This document shows positions 11,766-23,407 of a stretch of 64,000 nucleotides of DNA, piece after piece. The notes under the pieces were generated by a model. That model was not told where the DNA came from, searched no databases, and was given only the letters and a program-made list of their open reading frames with translations. The stretch's first letter is position 1, and every line of letters begins with the position of its first letter. The stretch comes from Golubevia sp. BC0850 (lineage: Eukaryota; Basidiomycota; Exobasidiomycetes; Golubeviales; Golubeviaceae), in assembly GCA_012976225.1 (NCBI GenBank), contig JAAVVG010000026.1, forward strand, positions 129,056 through 193,055, given 5' to 3'. The position numbers were made by a program, and so were the translations under genes.

Positions 11766-14370
11766 AAACCTCAGCATCAATTTCAGAATCATCTCTGGAC
11801 CCAGAACCTTCTCGAGGCAGACAGAGACAGAAGGAGACTAGTACAAGTGGAAATGGAAATGGAAGTGGCTCAACAGCTCAGGCTCGACCTCGATCCTCCT
11901 CTTCTACCCCAAATAACAAGGATATTAAGAAGAAGAAGAAACGAAAGAAGAAACCGAAAAGAGAGAGAAGCGTGGAAGAGAAGGAGAGAACTTCTGCTGA
12001 ATCTGCTGGAGGTGCCTTGGCCAGAGCTTTGATTGGAACCTTGGCTTTCGTCTTTAAGAGACCTGTTAGGCTGTTCAGACCTGTTAAACGTGAGTCTACA
12101 GATCGTGTGTGTGGCTCAGAGGATGGGAAGAGCTGCAGAGCTGAAGAGCAAGGGCAGTGTGGATCCTACTGAAGCCTGAACCCTAAAACTCCTTTCTAAC
12201 GTTTCGCTTTCTTTCATTTGGATCTGAATCACGTGTAGTTAGTTCGTGGACTCTGCTGGAAGCTATGGCCAAGAGAGAGAACCGAACGTTGGGCATTCGC
12301 TATCTGAGAACACTCATCAGAAGAGAAAAAGTGAGTGATAAAGTCCTCTCATCCCAAAACACATTTGGAATTTAGAAGAATATTTTTGAGAAAGCTAATT
12401 CTTCCGCGTTTTTGTTCTCTTCCTTCTCTGCAGTCCTCTTTTCTACCGCATCTGCTCCTCCCGCCACTTCTAATGAACGCAACAATAGGATTCGTCCTCT
12501 TCGAAGGATATTCACAAACCGAAGCTTTCCTTCTACGAAGATATTATCCCTCAATCCCAGTCCCTTTAGGTCCTTTCGATTCTTCAACCTCAACCTCAAC
12601 TCCTGAAGAAAGATCCAAGCCCAATTTCTCTCCTCTATGGATCGTGACTGCAGCAGGAGGATTCGCTGGCGCAGCTCAATGTATAATCAGTGCACCTTTA
12701 GATAACGTCAGAATGGTTCTTCAAACTCCACCTCCTTCAAAGTCAAAGACGAAAGGTAGATTCAAAGCTGGAGATTCAACAAAAAGTTCACCTTCTTTGA
12801 ACTTTTCTTGGAGAGCTATTGCTAGAGCTGCTATTTTACCTTTTGCTCCTACTGATAATAGTAGACAGAAATTGGTAGACAAGATCAAAGCTTCTCAACA
12901 AAAAGATCCTAACACGAATTTGTTGAGAAGTGTCTGGAAATGGAGTAAAGGTGAAAAGAAGGAGAAGGAGAAGGTTAAGGAACAACTCTCCAATCAGGAG
13001 AGAAGGGTACTTTGGGAAAAGAAATTGAAGAGATGGAGAGGTGGGATTCATGGAGCTGGGTTGGTGTTCAGTTTGATGAGAGATTCTTTCGGATTTGCCA
13101 GGTGAGTAGTGGTTGCTGCGATCTCTGCTTGACTACCTAAATGCTGAATGTTGTTTTCCCCCTCAAACCCATTGTCCAACAAAGCTTCTTCCTCATCTTT
13201 GAAATCTCTCGAAGAACCGCCTACTACTCATCTTTAGGAATCGATCGAATCCAAGCTTTCGCATCTGCCAAAGCAGCTCTCCCACCTTCAATCACACCTT
13301 CGAAACCTTCCACTCCTTCTCGTGCATCATCTTCAGATGACTTTCACACAGAATCGGATCTTCAAAATTCAGATCTTTCTTTCAGCACCTCAAGAACCAT
13401 CTCTGGCCGAGTGATAGCTGCTCTATGTTTAATAGTTGGAGGAGCAGTTGGAGCTGCAGTCTATGAACTTGTGGGGAGACCTTTCGAACTTGCTAGAGAA
13501 GTGGTTTGGCAAGGAAGGAAACGTTGGGAGAAGGGTGAAAGGAAGAGTGGAGAGGCAGATCAAAGAGCTTGGACTGGTGGGAAAGGTAGGAGTGATGGAA
13601 AGAGACATGGAGGTGGATTTGTTGGGGCTAGAGTTAAATTTAGAAGGAAGAATGGAGACAGGAAGGCTAGAAGTGGATTGGTTGAATTGAGGAAAAGTAA
13701 CAGTTTGGGGGAAAGGAACAGTAGAGTTGAGAGTAGGTATGTTAAGGGAGTGGATAGACCCCCTCATCCTCTCAAGAAGGGCAAAGTAGTCGAAACCAGA
13801 ATTAGACGAATGACGGGCAGAACGCTTGGGGAAAACTATACGTCCACTCACTCTTCAAACTCAAACTCAACTCCCAAGACTTCGGTACGCCTGGGACCCA
13901 ACAGAAAAAGAATCCCCAAGTCTCAAGCTCCTTCTTCATCATCTTCAGCATTATCATCAAACATCAAATTACCATCATTCCCACCACTCTCAACTAGACC
14001 AAGCGCTTTGACTCTTCTAATAGAACACTCGCAAAGAACTTCATCATTACGATTCGTCACTTCTACATCTTCAAGTCCAACTCCAGTCCCAATTCCAATC
14101 CTTCTCTTCCACACTTATTTCTTAGCGCCTTTCAAGACCTCCAACCTAGAAACCGACGGTCCCTCCAACCCTTCTCTGAAAAGATCGAAATCAACAATCA
14201 AAACTCCAGAAGCGAAAGTCAGATCTCGTTGGACTTTCAACAACCCAGTTGCGTCTCCGAATGGAAGGAATTGGAGCCAAGGAAGAACGATGTGGGCTTT
14301 GAAGAGGTTGTCTACTCCTTATGGAATTGGGTTCGTTCTGTTTGCTTATCTGTCGGGGGATCTCATGTGA
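11753..14370 (+). CDS. Divergent mitochondrial carrier (SLC25-like) protein
   Basis: Four exons (11753-12089, 12239-12330, 12434-13101, 13185-14370) join in frame to about 760 residues, far longer than the roughly 300 of standard carriers. A basic, disordered N-terminus precedes membrane segments. The motif APLDNVRMVLQ after a glycine-rich helix fits the carrier signature P-x-D-x-x-R. A second such unit runs RDSFGFA then FFLIFEISRR, as in other carriers' third repeat. Long Lys/Arg/Ser-rich insertions (for example 13500-13950) break up the repeats. No complete set of three canonical signatures is visible, so the protein may be a non-transporting relative (Ugo1-like) rather than a working antiporter. 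It lies divergent from the small mitochondrial protein gene. Confidence 0.6.
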
Positions 14371-14910
14371 GGGGAAGATGGGTTTGAAGAGAGAAATCAC
14401 AAAGACTCGCTTCTCAATCTTTGTAAATTCACGTTTTGTCTCATTCTATCAGAGCATTTTGTAACATTGCGTTTTAACCACCACTTCAATAAACAAACAG
14501 TAAACTCGTTAAAGCTATGGTTCAGACTTCTGTCGACTGTGGCTGGCCAGCATCTCGAAGCTACCTGCTCAGCAATCGCTCCTACTACAATCACTTCTAT
14601 CCCGCTCTGACAAGCTGCAGTTACTCAATTCGCAGAACTGGTGATGAGACCGCGATTCTCGACAAGCGGTGTAGGAAGAAGGGATGCGAAGTCTCAGCGG
14701 AGGCAGGTAGAAGAAGAGAGAGAGAGCTCTTCCAAGCTCCCATCCTAAGGGCTCGAAGGACAGATGAAGAGTAGGAACAGAAAGAAAGAACAGATCAGAA
14801 AATGAATTGGCAGTGCTTGGTGTACAATAGATGCATACAAAAGCAGGGAAAAGGGAGAGAAGATAAAGAGGGGGACTGACAGAATATTCTAGAAGCTTAG
14901 CTGGGAACGT
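14371..14910. other. Intergenic
   Basis: This lies between the carrier 3' end and the U2 snRNA 3' region. No protein gene is supported. It may include the true 3' end of the snRNA, which I could not place. Confidence 0.35.
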
Positions 14911-15106
14911 CCAAAAAAATGGTGCAAGATCGAGCGTCGCAAAACTGAAGTGAAATGCTAAGGACACTCTGTCTCCTCTCCAGCAAGCTGAAGTTGAGAT
15001 GGCGGAAAAGATAGGTTTGACAATAATAAAGGTCCCGAAGGACCGATTCAGCTGTCAAGCTAAATAGAACAGATACTACACTTGATCAAAGCCAATAGGC
15101 TGTGAT
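14911..15106 (-). ncRNA. U2 spliceosomal snRNA
   Basis: Read on the minus strand, the RNA begins near 15106 with ATCACAGCC, then TTTGATCAAGTGTAGTATCT, identical to the most conserved part of U2, including the branch-site recognition element GTAGTA (15079-15074). A stem-loop IIa (ATTTAGCT/AGCTGAAT) and a stem-loop IIb closed by a TTCG tetraloop (GGTCCTTCGGGACC, 15044-15031) follow. A good Sm-like site (ATTTTTTTGG) appears only at 14922-14911, roughly 100 nt beyond stem IIb; in most U2 RNAs it comes 15-25 nt later. The 3' end is therefore uncertain. U2 pairs with the intron branch point during spliceosome assembly. Confidence 0.88.
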
Positions 15107-15144
15107 GGAGAAAAGAGAAGAGGAAGGAGAAGGAAAAAGGTTAG

Positions 15145-15244
15145 CTGAGAGAAAAATGTTAAAGCTTATAGGGGAAGGCTTTGGACTGACCCAGACGAGG
15201 TGAGTTGAACCAAGTGGTACTAAAACTCGCGAGCTTTTATACTT
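15145..15244 (-). promoter_or_regulatory. U2 upstream element (copy A)
   Basis: Upstream of U2 lie a TATA-like AGTATAAAA (around 15243-15235), a 35-base block at 15199-15165 that is identical to one at 44877-44911, and a pyrimidine tract ending TCTCTCAG (15152-15145). The end of the block (TATAAG) sits about 59 nt before the U2 5' end. It looks like an snRNA promoter, or a transcribed leader carrying a 3' splice-site-like end. Confidence 0.6.
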
Positions 15245-15929
15245 TTCGATGCCGCCCAGCCTTGCTCCGTTCAGATGGTCGAGGAAGGATCTTGAGGACG
15301 CGCATGAATGGCCACTCACCACTCACCACAGTTCCCGACTTTATTCGTCGGTCATGACCGTTTGCCTCGTCAAATCTATTGTTCGAATAAGAAGAAGTGA
15401 TCCCGAGAATCTAAAGGACAAAGACATGGCAAAGTAAGGTTGAAATGGCAGGCAGTCTGATGAAGAGATGAAAACTCAGCGAGTGAGGACAGCCTTGATG
15501 TCACTCCCCAAGAGCATGCGGAGGAGGAGGTGGAAAGCGACGAATGAGGTGAGTAAGCTAGTTTCAAAGGGAAAATGAGCTCGAGAAGGAAAAGAGTAGA
15601 GAAGGAACGGGGTCGAAGGAAGACAGTAAGGCAGCAATCGTGAAATGGAGACCGCAAAGCAGTGAGTCAGACTTCCTTCTTACCTGAGAACAGATGTTCG
15701 AACTTTCATGCATCAAAGGGAAGGAGGGAGGAATTCGAAGTACTGAAAGGTGTTTGGGGGCTCGCAGAGGGTGTTCGTTGCCCAGCAAAATTGCAGGCAT
15801 CGAAACCCTTAAAAGTATAGTGAAAAGTGAAATAGAGTTCAAAACGAAAAAGTATCGTATGTGTACAAGCACTTCCGAAATTACAGAACCGGACATTCCC
15901 AAACATCGCAAAATTCAAATCCAGCTTTT
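15245..15929. other. Intergenic
   Basis: This is the 5' flank of U2 and the 3' flank of the zinc-finger gene. Overlapping short frames occur on both strands and none is supported. Confidence 0.4.
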
Positions 15930-18900
15930 TCAATCATCTTCTTCACCTTCCCTCGGTACCGCCGATCTCCATCTGCTCATTGCTTCCTTGATTCTATGCT
16001 TCATCAAAACCAAACTCTTATCATCAACTTGATCATTGAATGAGATTGCATTAGCGGCTGCGACAGCATCTGCAAGTTCCGCCTCTCTCTCATCACCTTC
16101 AACAGTTCTCGACGTGAAGGAAGATCCACCACGCTGACTTCGATTAGATGTCTGCCTAGATGCTTCGTTCTTCAGAAAGAAGATGACCAAACGTTTAACC
16201 AAGGAAGATAAAAAGTTTGAAAAGATCTCACCTCCAATTAAAGCTTGTTGTTTCAGCACCTTTCTCTCTCTACCCGAGCAGCTTGTGCAGGACACGCTCC
16301 ATCTACTCCCGTTAGACGGTACCCATACCTATGTAGTGGTTCTACTTCGATCTCGGGGAAACGTTCACCAAGCCTAGGATCCATGACTCGAGCGCACGAC
16401 TGGCAGAGAGAACCCCAAGCGGTAGAACCGACCAATCGCTGGAAAGCTTCCAGAGGATCCGCATCTGAGCCTGAACGTAGAGCTGTTGGTCTGTAGCGAT
16501 AGAAGTGAAGAACTAGATGAGGTTCCTCTGGGTTAGCTCCAGCTGGGGCTTCCGGGTATTGAGCAGACTCGGGTTTCTGAGCTCGCCACTCCTTCAACTG
16601 CAGAAGACTCCATGTGTTCTGAGTTCTGAGCCACTTGAAACTGCAGCTCTCGCAAAGCTGTGCTTTCTCTTGAGCTTCAGGATCTTCAGGATCTAAAGGA
16701 GGTCCAGATAAGGTACGTAGGACAGCGTGAGAGCAAGCGTCGCAGCCACCTTGTCTTCCAGGAGCAGCGTATTTTCTCTTCTCCAAAGGATAAACCTGGT
16801 TACTCTTGTTGGTTCGAGGAGCTCTAGAATCTAAGAGCGGATTGTTCTTGATTCTACCTGCTGGTTTCCGAGGTCCTTCAGTAGTGAGGAGAGCTAGAGA
16901 GCCAGTCTTGAAGCTGCTAAACGTAGAGGTGCTACGGTAGCTTGCTGTCTGACTGATGGAGGCAGTTTGTAGTTGAGGAATGACTTGCGAAGAAGTTGGG
17001 CTTGCTCTGGAAGTTGAAGAAAGAGACGTCTTCGCACCATCGCAACTCTTGCGGCGGGGTTCTTAGGAAGAGCCTTAATCTTAGGAGCGAAGACAGCTGC
17101 GATGGATCTTTTACTAGGTATGGCTCTTCTAGAAAGATGAGGCTACTGTTTCTCTGCGATGGGTTGGAGTTGCGTGACCTTTGTAAGAGAAGGGAGAGCA
17201 GCCAGAATGACCGATGGAAGCTTTCCAGAAGAACCTTGAGAGAATGTTGCGAAAGGAGTCGAAGCTGAGACAGGATGGTCTAGCTTTACTAGCTTTCTCT
17301 TCAAGTCATTGAAGAGAGACGAAGAGGGGTGATTCTCTGCTTCCGGCTCTCCATAATGGAGAGGTGACGAATGTTGACGACGCTTTCCTTCCGGCTCTCC
17401 TTTCGGCTCTCCGTAGTCCAGCAGAAGGTCGTCTTGATTCTCTCCTACATCGTCCCAATCCGCCTGAACCTGAAAAAAGCCACGCTTCCTGCTGAGCTCA
17501 GAAGTGATTGGTGGACACACGGAGCTTGTTCCAGAGTCCTCGCGATGATTTCGACCGCGATGGGATTCCTTTGGTCGACTCTTCATTTCACATTCGGTGA
17601 CGTGAGAAAAGCTGTGACTCTCTGTCAAGGGTTCCGAACCTTCGATCGAAGGGTTTCTCGCGGGTGCTGAGATGGTTGAAGAGAAGTGGGAGTCGGCGCA
17701 GAATGTTGAGGTAGAAGAGTGGTTTTGGAGAGGGTTGTGGTCGTGCTGTGGCTGCGATAGTTGGAAACACCGCGCCTCATCCTAGTTGTCACTTTCGTGT
17801 TGAAGAATATGGTAGGTCGAGGGGAAGGTAGGGCAGGAGCGTTGACGATGAGTTCTCCAGCTTGATTGTAGAGGTGATGAGCGATTGGTTGAGATCCCAG
17901 AGCCGTTCCAGCCAAAGGTTCTGCTAGAGGAAGTTGAGCTGATTGATGTTCAGTGAGCGAGAGGTTCCAAGCATTCCAGATTCCAAGGGAGGAGAGAGAC
18001 TAGACGGCTGTACTTCCAATGTGGAAGACGTCGAGCTTCCTGGTGACCAACTTGAGTTACGCTGATCGAGAACAAGAAGAGAAATAGAAGGAGAGAAGAA
18101 GGAATAAAGTTGAAGATAGTCAGAATGTATTTCAGGAAGAAGTTGTTGATTGTATGCTCTTGATTCTCAACGTCCTTCGATTGTGTGCAAGTTCTTGTGA
18201 AAACCAAGGTACTCACGGATGTTGGAATTGAAGTTTGTCTCGGCCTCATATCTGGTCTATCAGAGGAAGTTGTGACAGTCCTGAGCTGGCTATGAACGGA
18301 TGGATGTACTCCAGCTCCGGAGGTCGAAGTAGCTGCCAATGGCTCGATGTTGACTAGACCAAGACCTTGAATTGATGAAAAAGAGTCTTCTTCCATACCC
18401 CAATTCTTAGTACTAAGAAAGGATGATTCCATAGGAGCTCGTCCAATTCCACAGCTCGAAGTCCTGGAGCCATGCGAGACGTGACGCTGAAACGAGGCTG
18501 CAGACGTCAAACAGGCTGTGAGTGAAATGAAAAAAAGAGGAAAGAAACAAAAGCGATTAGGGGTCAGATCTTACGAAAGTGTACGCTCTTCTACTCACTT
18601 CCTGAGACTCACCAGGTGAATGTGAACGAGAGTTCTTCAAGACTTCGACATTGATCGCACCAAGCGGCTGAGCTTCAGGACTGTTAGGCCTTGCCCAATC
18701 GACAGGATGAAGAATTCCAGTCGTTGAAAAGTCTTTGACTAGAGAAGGTTGGTTGAGAGTTGAGGTGGGGCTAAAGCTTGAAGGAGCAGAGATGGCATCG
18801 TCGATAGTAGCAGAGTAATCATTCGGTAAAGTTCCAGATCTTAATTCTCGAGCTGTTTCCGCTGGAAGTACAAGCAAGAAAATAAAAATGGAGAAGCGAT

Positions 18901-18982
18901 AAGGGTCAGAAAGGGATCTGGTGAGAAATGATCTCTCTGATTACTCACCTCTAGATAATGTATCCTCGATCCAGCTTGCCAT
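15930..18982 (-). CDS. Ser-rich protein with two C-x2-C/C-x2-C zinc fingers
   Basis: A multi-exon minus-strand gene. The start MASWIEDTLSR at 18982 is followed by clear exons 18982-18949, 18861-18613, 18515-18217 and one from 17999. Downstream boundaries are uncertain because coding-like frames change several times between 17650 and 16800. The C-terminal half has a finger with CDAC and CESC about 29 residues apart (16740-16640), then CQSC (16405-16395) and CTSC (16290-16280), which pair into a second treble-clef-like finger only if 26 nt (16328-16303) are removed. A charged tail ends at 15930. The spacing recalls GATA-type fingers without matching the consensus. A nuclear regulatory role is plausible but unproven. 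Confidence 0.5.
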
Positions 18983-19388
18983 GGTTGAGAAGAGCAAGTA
19001 GTGCGAAGAGTATGAAGAGAAAGAGAGAGAGAAAACATGAGGAAAGATCAGAGAAGCTGAAAGACAAGTCGTGGTGAAAAACTTTGAAAATCGAGGTCCA
19101 GTCTTCGACGAACATACAACTCAATGTCTACCAACTGAAGCTGCTAGAATCATTCTCCTCCAAGGATTATCGTTCAAACTACAAAGACATTCTATACGAC
19201 TCGAAATCTTCGGACCTGAGTACCAATCTTCGCAAGTCACTCCCTTCAGTCAGACAAAATTGAAAGATTCTCATTTTATTTCCCCATGAAAATTTCATAT
19301 TCTAGATTACAACAAAAAAAGCACAAATAGTAACCCAAAAGGGGAAAAAAAAAGAAAAAAGAAAAAAAAGAGAAGATCACTAAAAACA
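18983..19388. other. Intergenic
   Basis: This holds the promoter of the zinc-finger gene and the 3' flank of the GTPBP-like gene, including A-rich runs near 19310-19375. No gene is seen. Confidence 0.4.
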
Positions 19389-22300
19389 TCAATTGAAATC
19401 CTCGAAATCAGTAAAAGCCTTCCCACCTTTCTTCCCATCCTTTACCAAAACCACCTCCAGAATGACTCTCATTCCCTTCTTGAAAAGATGTTGATTTTCC
19501 AAAGCCACCTTTCTAGTTTCGGGTGGTTCTCCAAAAGTTGTCTTCCTCGAGATTGAAGGTGAAGGAGAAGCCAGAACTTGGACATGATCCTCCTTGTCCG
19601 ACGCGGAAGAGAGACGAGAAGAAGGAAGTTGACTAGTTTCCAATCTGGTCTCATAACTTGCTTGAATAGCTTCACTAGGAGCATTAGCGAAATCCTTGAA
19701 AAGTCCATTCTCATCACCATCTTGATTTTTCATAGCTTTGATTTTCTTCCAACTTTTTTTTGAAGAAGAGTTGAAGTTTTCTCCCAAGATAGTTGTCAAC
19801 CCTTCTCCTTCCTCTTCATTTTTCTTGGGATTCTCTTTCAATTTGTCTTTCTCTTCTCTTTTTCGATCTCTCTTGGCCTTTCTGTTGATCAGCCTTTTTG
19901 CCTCCAAAGAGATCGAGCAGTTGATGGAGTGATTTCTTGTCTTGATGGTTTTAGAACTTGGAAGTATGGAATCTTCTCCCACTGGCTTGAAGTCTTTCGA
20001 GTTGGCAGCTCCACAAGTACATCTCTGAAGTTTAGCCTTAGAATTTCTACTTCTTCTAGCACTGCTTCCCAATCTTGGAAGTGATTCATCTAATTCCGAC
20101 CCATCTCTATTCTCATCTCTCTCCTCATCAACCTTTCCTAAATAAGCATTCCCTAAATCTCTTAAATCCTGAGCTGTCAAGATTTTCAAAGCGGCTAATT
20201 CTCTCAACCAACTTCTAGGTTGATTTTCCATACTTTTAGAAAGATCATCGTAATCCTGCCAACTATGGTCTTCTCCAATTCTAAGTCTGATGTCCATAGG
20301 TTGAGTTTCAGATGAGTTGTAAATTTGGTCCTGAGAGGAAAGGTCTTCGGTTCCGCCACCTCTGGCCCACTCCCAGTCTTCTTGACTTCTGGTCAATCTA
20401 CCCATTTCTAAAGTCATCTCAGGCATCAAGCCAGCACCAGCTCGTTCTGCAGCCCTTAACTCAGCTAACCTTCTGGCTCTTCTTTCAGCTTGGGTTCGCC
20501 TCTTGCAAGGCTTTCCTTTGGGACGTCTACCTGCAACTTTTCGATTTGGATCTTCATCGAAAGACGAAGATCTTGATGTGAATAAACCATCTAAATCGAA
20601 GGAAGATAAAAATGAAGCTGCAGAGTCGAATGGAGTTGGTACTATCGATGCGACTTCCGGCTTTGAGTTAAGTAGACTGGAGATTCGACCGCTTTCTGAA
20701 GGCAGAGATTCAATTGACTTGGTTGGAGTTGAGCTTCTAGAAGGAGTATCTCTTGGAGTTGAAGGGCCATCAGAAGAAGAGAGTCCAGACCCTGAATTGA
20801 TAGTTGAGGTGGAAACGTTTCTGAGAGAGGGTGGAGTTGAGACACTACTACTTCTGCTTTCACTGCCTTGATTGTCTCTACTTGATATTCGAAGTCTGAG
20901 CTCTTCTTCTTGAAGCCTCTCAGCGAAGAGATGAGGTGGTGGATGAACCTCTAAGGCGGAAGTTGAAGAATCTAGAATATAAGCTGGTCCCATTCCGACG
21001 TGATCATCGTGTGAAGCTGAATCGTTAACTTGGAGATCATTGCTCGATGTGACCATTAAACCAGCTGGAAGCGGAATCTTGGTCGAAGAAGCAGAGGAAG
21101 AGGATTGTCTTCTGTCTCTCCTTTGCCGCCGTTTAGAATTCGAGGTGTCTGGTTTCTTCCCTCGACTCTCATCATCGGTTAGAGACAAAGAGAATCCAAA
21201 TCCGAACCCTCCATCTTCATCACTTGATTCATCTTCACTCTGACTATCCCTAGCTATCGTATCATCCAATTCTCTGGAGTCGTCTCCAGTAAGAGTTGAA
21301 TCACTTGAGGTTGACAAACTTGAGTCTTCAGTACTTGAGCTAGTGAAAGATAGAGCACCCAAAGAAGAAGAAGGTAAATCATCCATTTCGACATTAGAAA
21401 CTTGAGTTTGAGGAATCAATTTAGGAACACTAGCAGTTTCTTGATAAGGAGTGTTCAACTTATCTCCATCAATTAAATTGAACCCAAATTCACCAGGACC
21501 CAAAAACAATTCAGCTTCTTCGATTTCTAAACTTCTCAACCCAACGATTTGATTTCTAGAAGTACTTCCCAATTGAGTTTTCCCACCATTCGATTGAAGT
21601 AAATCTTTAGCTCTAGCATCATGAGCTCCATTTGCAGTTGTTATCATACCAATTCCGGTTCCACTTGTAGTCCCATTTCCTTTCCCTTTAGAATTCCCAT
21701 TCCCATCTCCATCCACAATCCCTTCCAATTTAACTTCTTCTGATAACTTCTCTTGATCATCCTCTCCAAGTTCAACTTCAATAACTCTACTAACCTCAAC
21801 TTTAGCTTTCAGTTCTTTCCCCATTTGAATGATGCAATTCAAACTGTCTCTCATTTCTAATCGATGTAATCCGATCAAAGTCCCATCATCTAAAACTCCA
21901 ATCTCGTAAACTGCCAATCCGCCACCTTGAAGCATTCTCCATTTGGCTTGAGTCAGAAGTCTGTTGAATCGATCTCTGGTTGGAGGGAGTAACCATAGTT
22001 TGTACTCCAGATTTCCCTTCCTATCAGGTTCTGGAGCTAAAGGTGCGATTGGAGATGAGGAAAGTCGTGGTGGAATAGGAGAGGAAAGGTTGGTGGTGGT
22101 TGAAGGTTGCTGCGTTGAGGTTGTAGTTGTAGCTGTAGTTGGATCTTGCTTTCGCCGCTGTGAAGTTGATTGCTTTTTGCAAGAAAAGGGTATTGAATCA
22201 ATGTCTAAATCCATTTCTAATGAAAAGAAACCATCTTCTTCTTGATCTGAGTCTGACGAGTAGGGTTGATGGTCATCATCATCATCTGCTGAAGTCGCCT

Positions 22301-22668
22301 CCTCCTCTCCTGCACCTCTGATTGATGAATCGACGCGATTGCTTCGGGTCGAAGATGTCTGCAAATCAGTAGATGCATTTGGAGGTATCGTATTGGATCC
22401 AAGGTTGGAAGATGAGGAAGAACTGGTAGCTAGCTGATGACTCGGAGGTTGAGCTAATGGAGATATTAGGCCACCTCTACTTGAAGGTTGACTTGAAGAT
22501 AATCTCCTAGAGCTCCACGGAGATGGCATCCTGAGTAGTACAAACCATTAAATAGATAGAGATGGATAGGGTTAGAGGATTGACTTGAAGATAGAGCCAC
22601 TTGCAATCTTGCATATGTTACCCTCAATCTACTCACCTTGGAGATTCAGATCTCCCCTCTCCAAACAT
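19389..22668 (-). CDS. GTPBP1/GTPBP2 N-domain protein lacking a GTPase domain
   Basis: Two exons (22668-22637 and 22530-19389) encode about 1057 residues. Residues around 175-255 contain LEYKLWLLPPTRDRFNRLL, then TQAKWRMLQGGGLAVYEIG and a GLHRLEMRDSL segment. These match the N-terminal domain of GTPBP1/2-type translational GTPases. In that family an EF-Tu-like GTPase follows. Here I see no P-loop GxxxxGK, no DxxG and no NKxD. The rest is acidic, Ser-rich and Lys-rich low-complexity sequence, with a conserved-looking RRTQAERRARRLAELRAAE helix near the middle. Family functions in mRNA decay or translation therefore cannot be transferred. The start at 22668 is preferred because splicing keeps it in frame and it is the first ATG. 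Confidence 0.55.
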
Positions 22669-22879
22669 CTTATCTTGATAGAGATGAGATGCCTTAGATT
22701 GAAGTGATTCAAAAGATACCGTACGTCTATGTAGTAGACTTATTCCAATTGGGGATGATTTGAGATGATTGGGATGGTCAAGAAGATGATAGGCTATGAC
22801 ATCTTGCTCTCCTCTCCTCTCCTCTCCTCCCACACTCAAGAATCCAGTAACAGTTCTTCAGTCTATCATCTCTTCAAAC
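22669..22879. promoter_or_regulatory. Bidirectional promoter region with CTCTC repeats
   Basis: Only 211 bp separate the start codons of the divergent GTPBP-like and Asterix genes. A short CTCTC tandem repeat (22808-22829) lies just upstream of the Asterix start. Confidence 0.4.
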
Positions 22880-23407
22880 ATGTCCACTTCAAATTACCGA
22901 ACCATTGATCCAACCGATCCTAGAGACCCGACCAAGGTGCGATCCTTTAAGTTGCCAATCCAATGGACAGAAGACACAGACGCCTTTGGTCAAATCTTAG
23001 CTAATTCAACCATGATCTCTGGTGCTGGAATGATGTTGAGGTTCCCTCAATTGGTCTACTTCGGTTTGTTCATGAGCTTCGCAAACTTGGCTCATAACAA
23101 GGCTTTCAAGAAGGAAGTGGAAGGTAGAGCTTTGGGTGGGCCTTACGTTTCTATCTTGTGAGTAACAATTGATGGTTTAGGTCCTTAATTTGTATAGAAG
23201 AGGGAAATCATAGAACACAGAGGATACGATTGGAGGCAGTAGGATCGAGGCGACCTCCTTCAAAAGGAATTGGATTCAGATGGATCATGGATTGTCTCTG
23301 ATGAGCAGCAGGTCACCTAATCTGACCATTCAATCCTTCTTTCTCCTGTATGTAGCTTCTCTTTAATGTCAGTGGTGGCGTTGGCTTTCCAGAAGGTGAG
23401 TCCCTAG
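22880..23407 (+). CDS. PAT complex subunit Asterix (WDR83OS homologue)
   Basis: Exon 1 (22880-23157) and exon 2 (23356-23407) join in frame to 109 residues, close to the 106 of human Asterix. The N-terminus DPRDPTKVRSFKLP matches the family's DPRRPNKVLRYKPP. Two or three membrane segments follow, with FMSFANLAHNKAFKKE matching FISFANSRSSEDTKQ. Asterix pairs with CCDC47 in the PAT complex, which shields membrane helices during insertion at the ER translocon. A GTGAGT donor-like sequence lies just before the stop at 23405, so a further small exon is possible, but reading through gives the family's usual length. An in-frame ATG at 22796 is unlikely to be used. Confidence 0.8.

Noticed and set aside
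20312-22402. Several plus-strand frames opposite the GTPBP-like gene
   Set aside because: Shadows of one 3.1-kb minus-strand exon with consistent family similarity.
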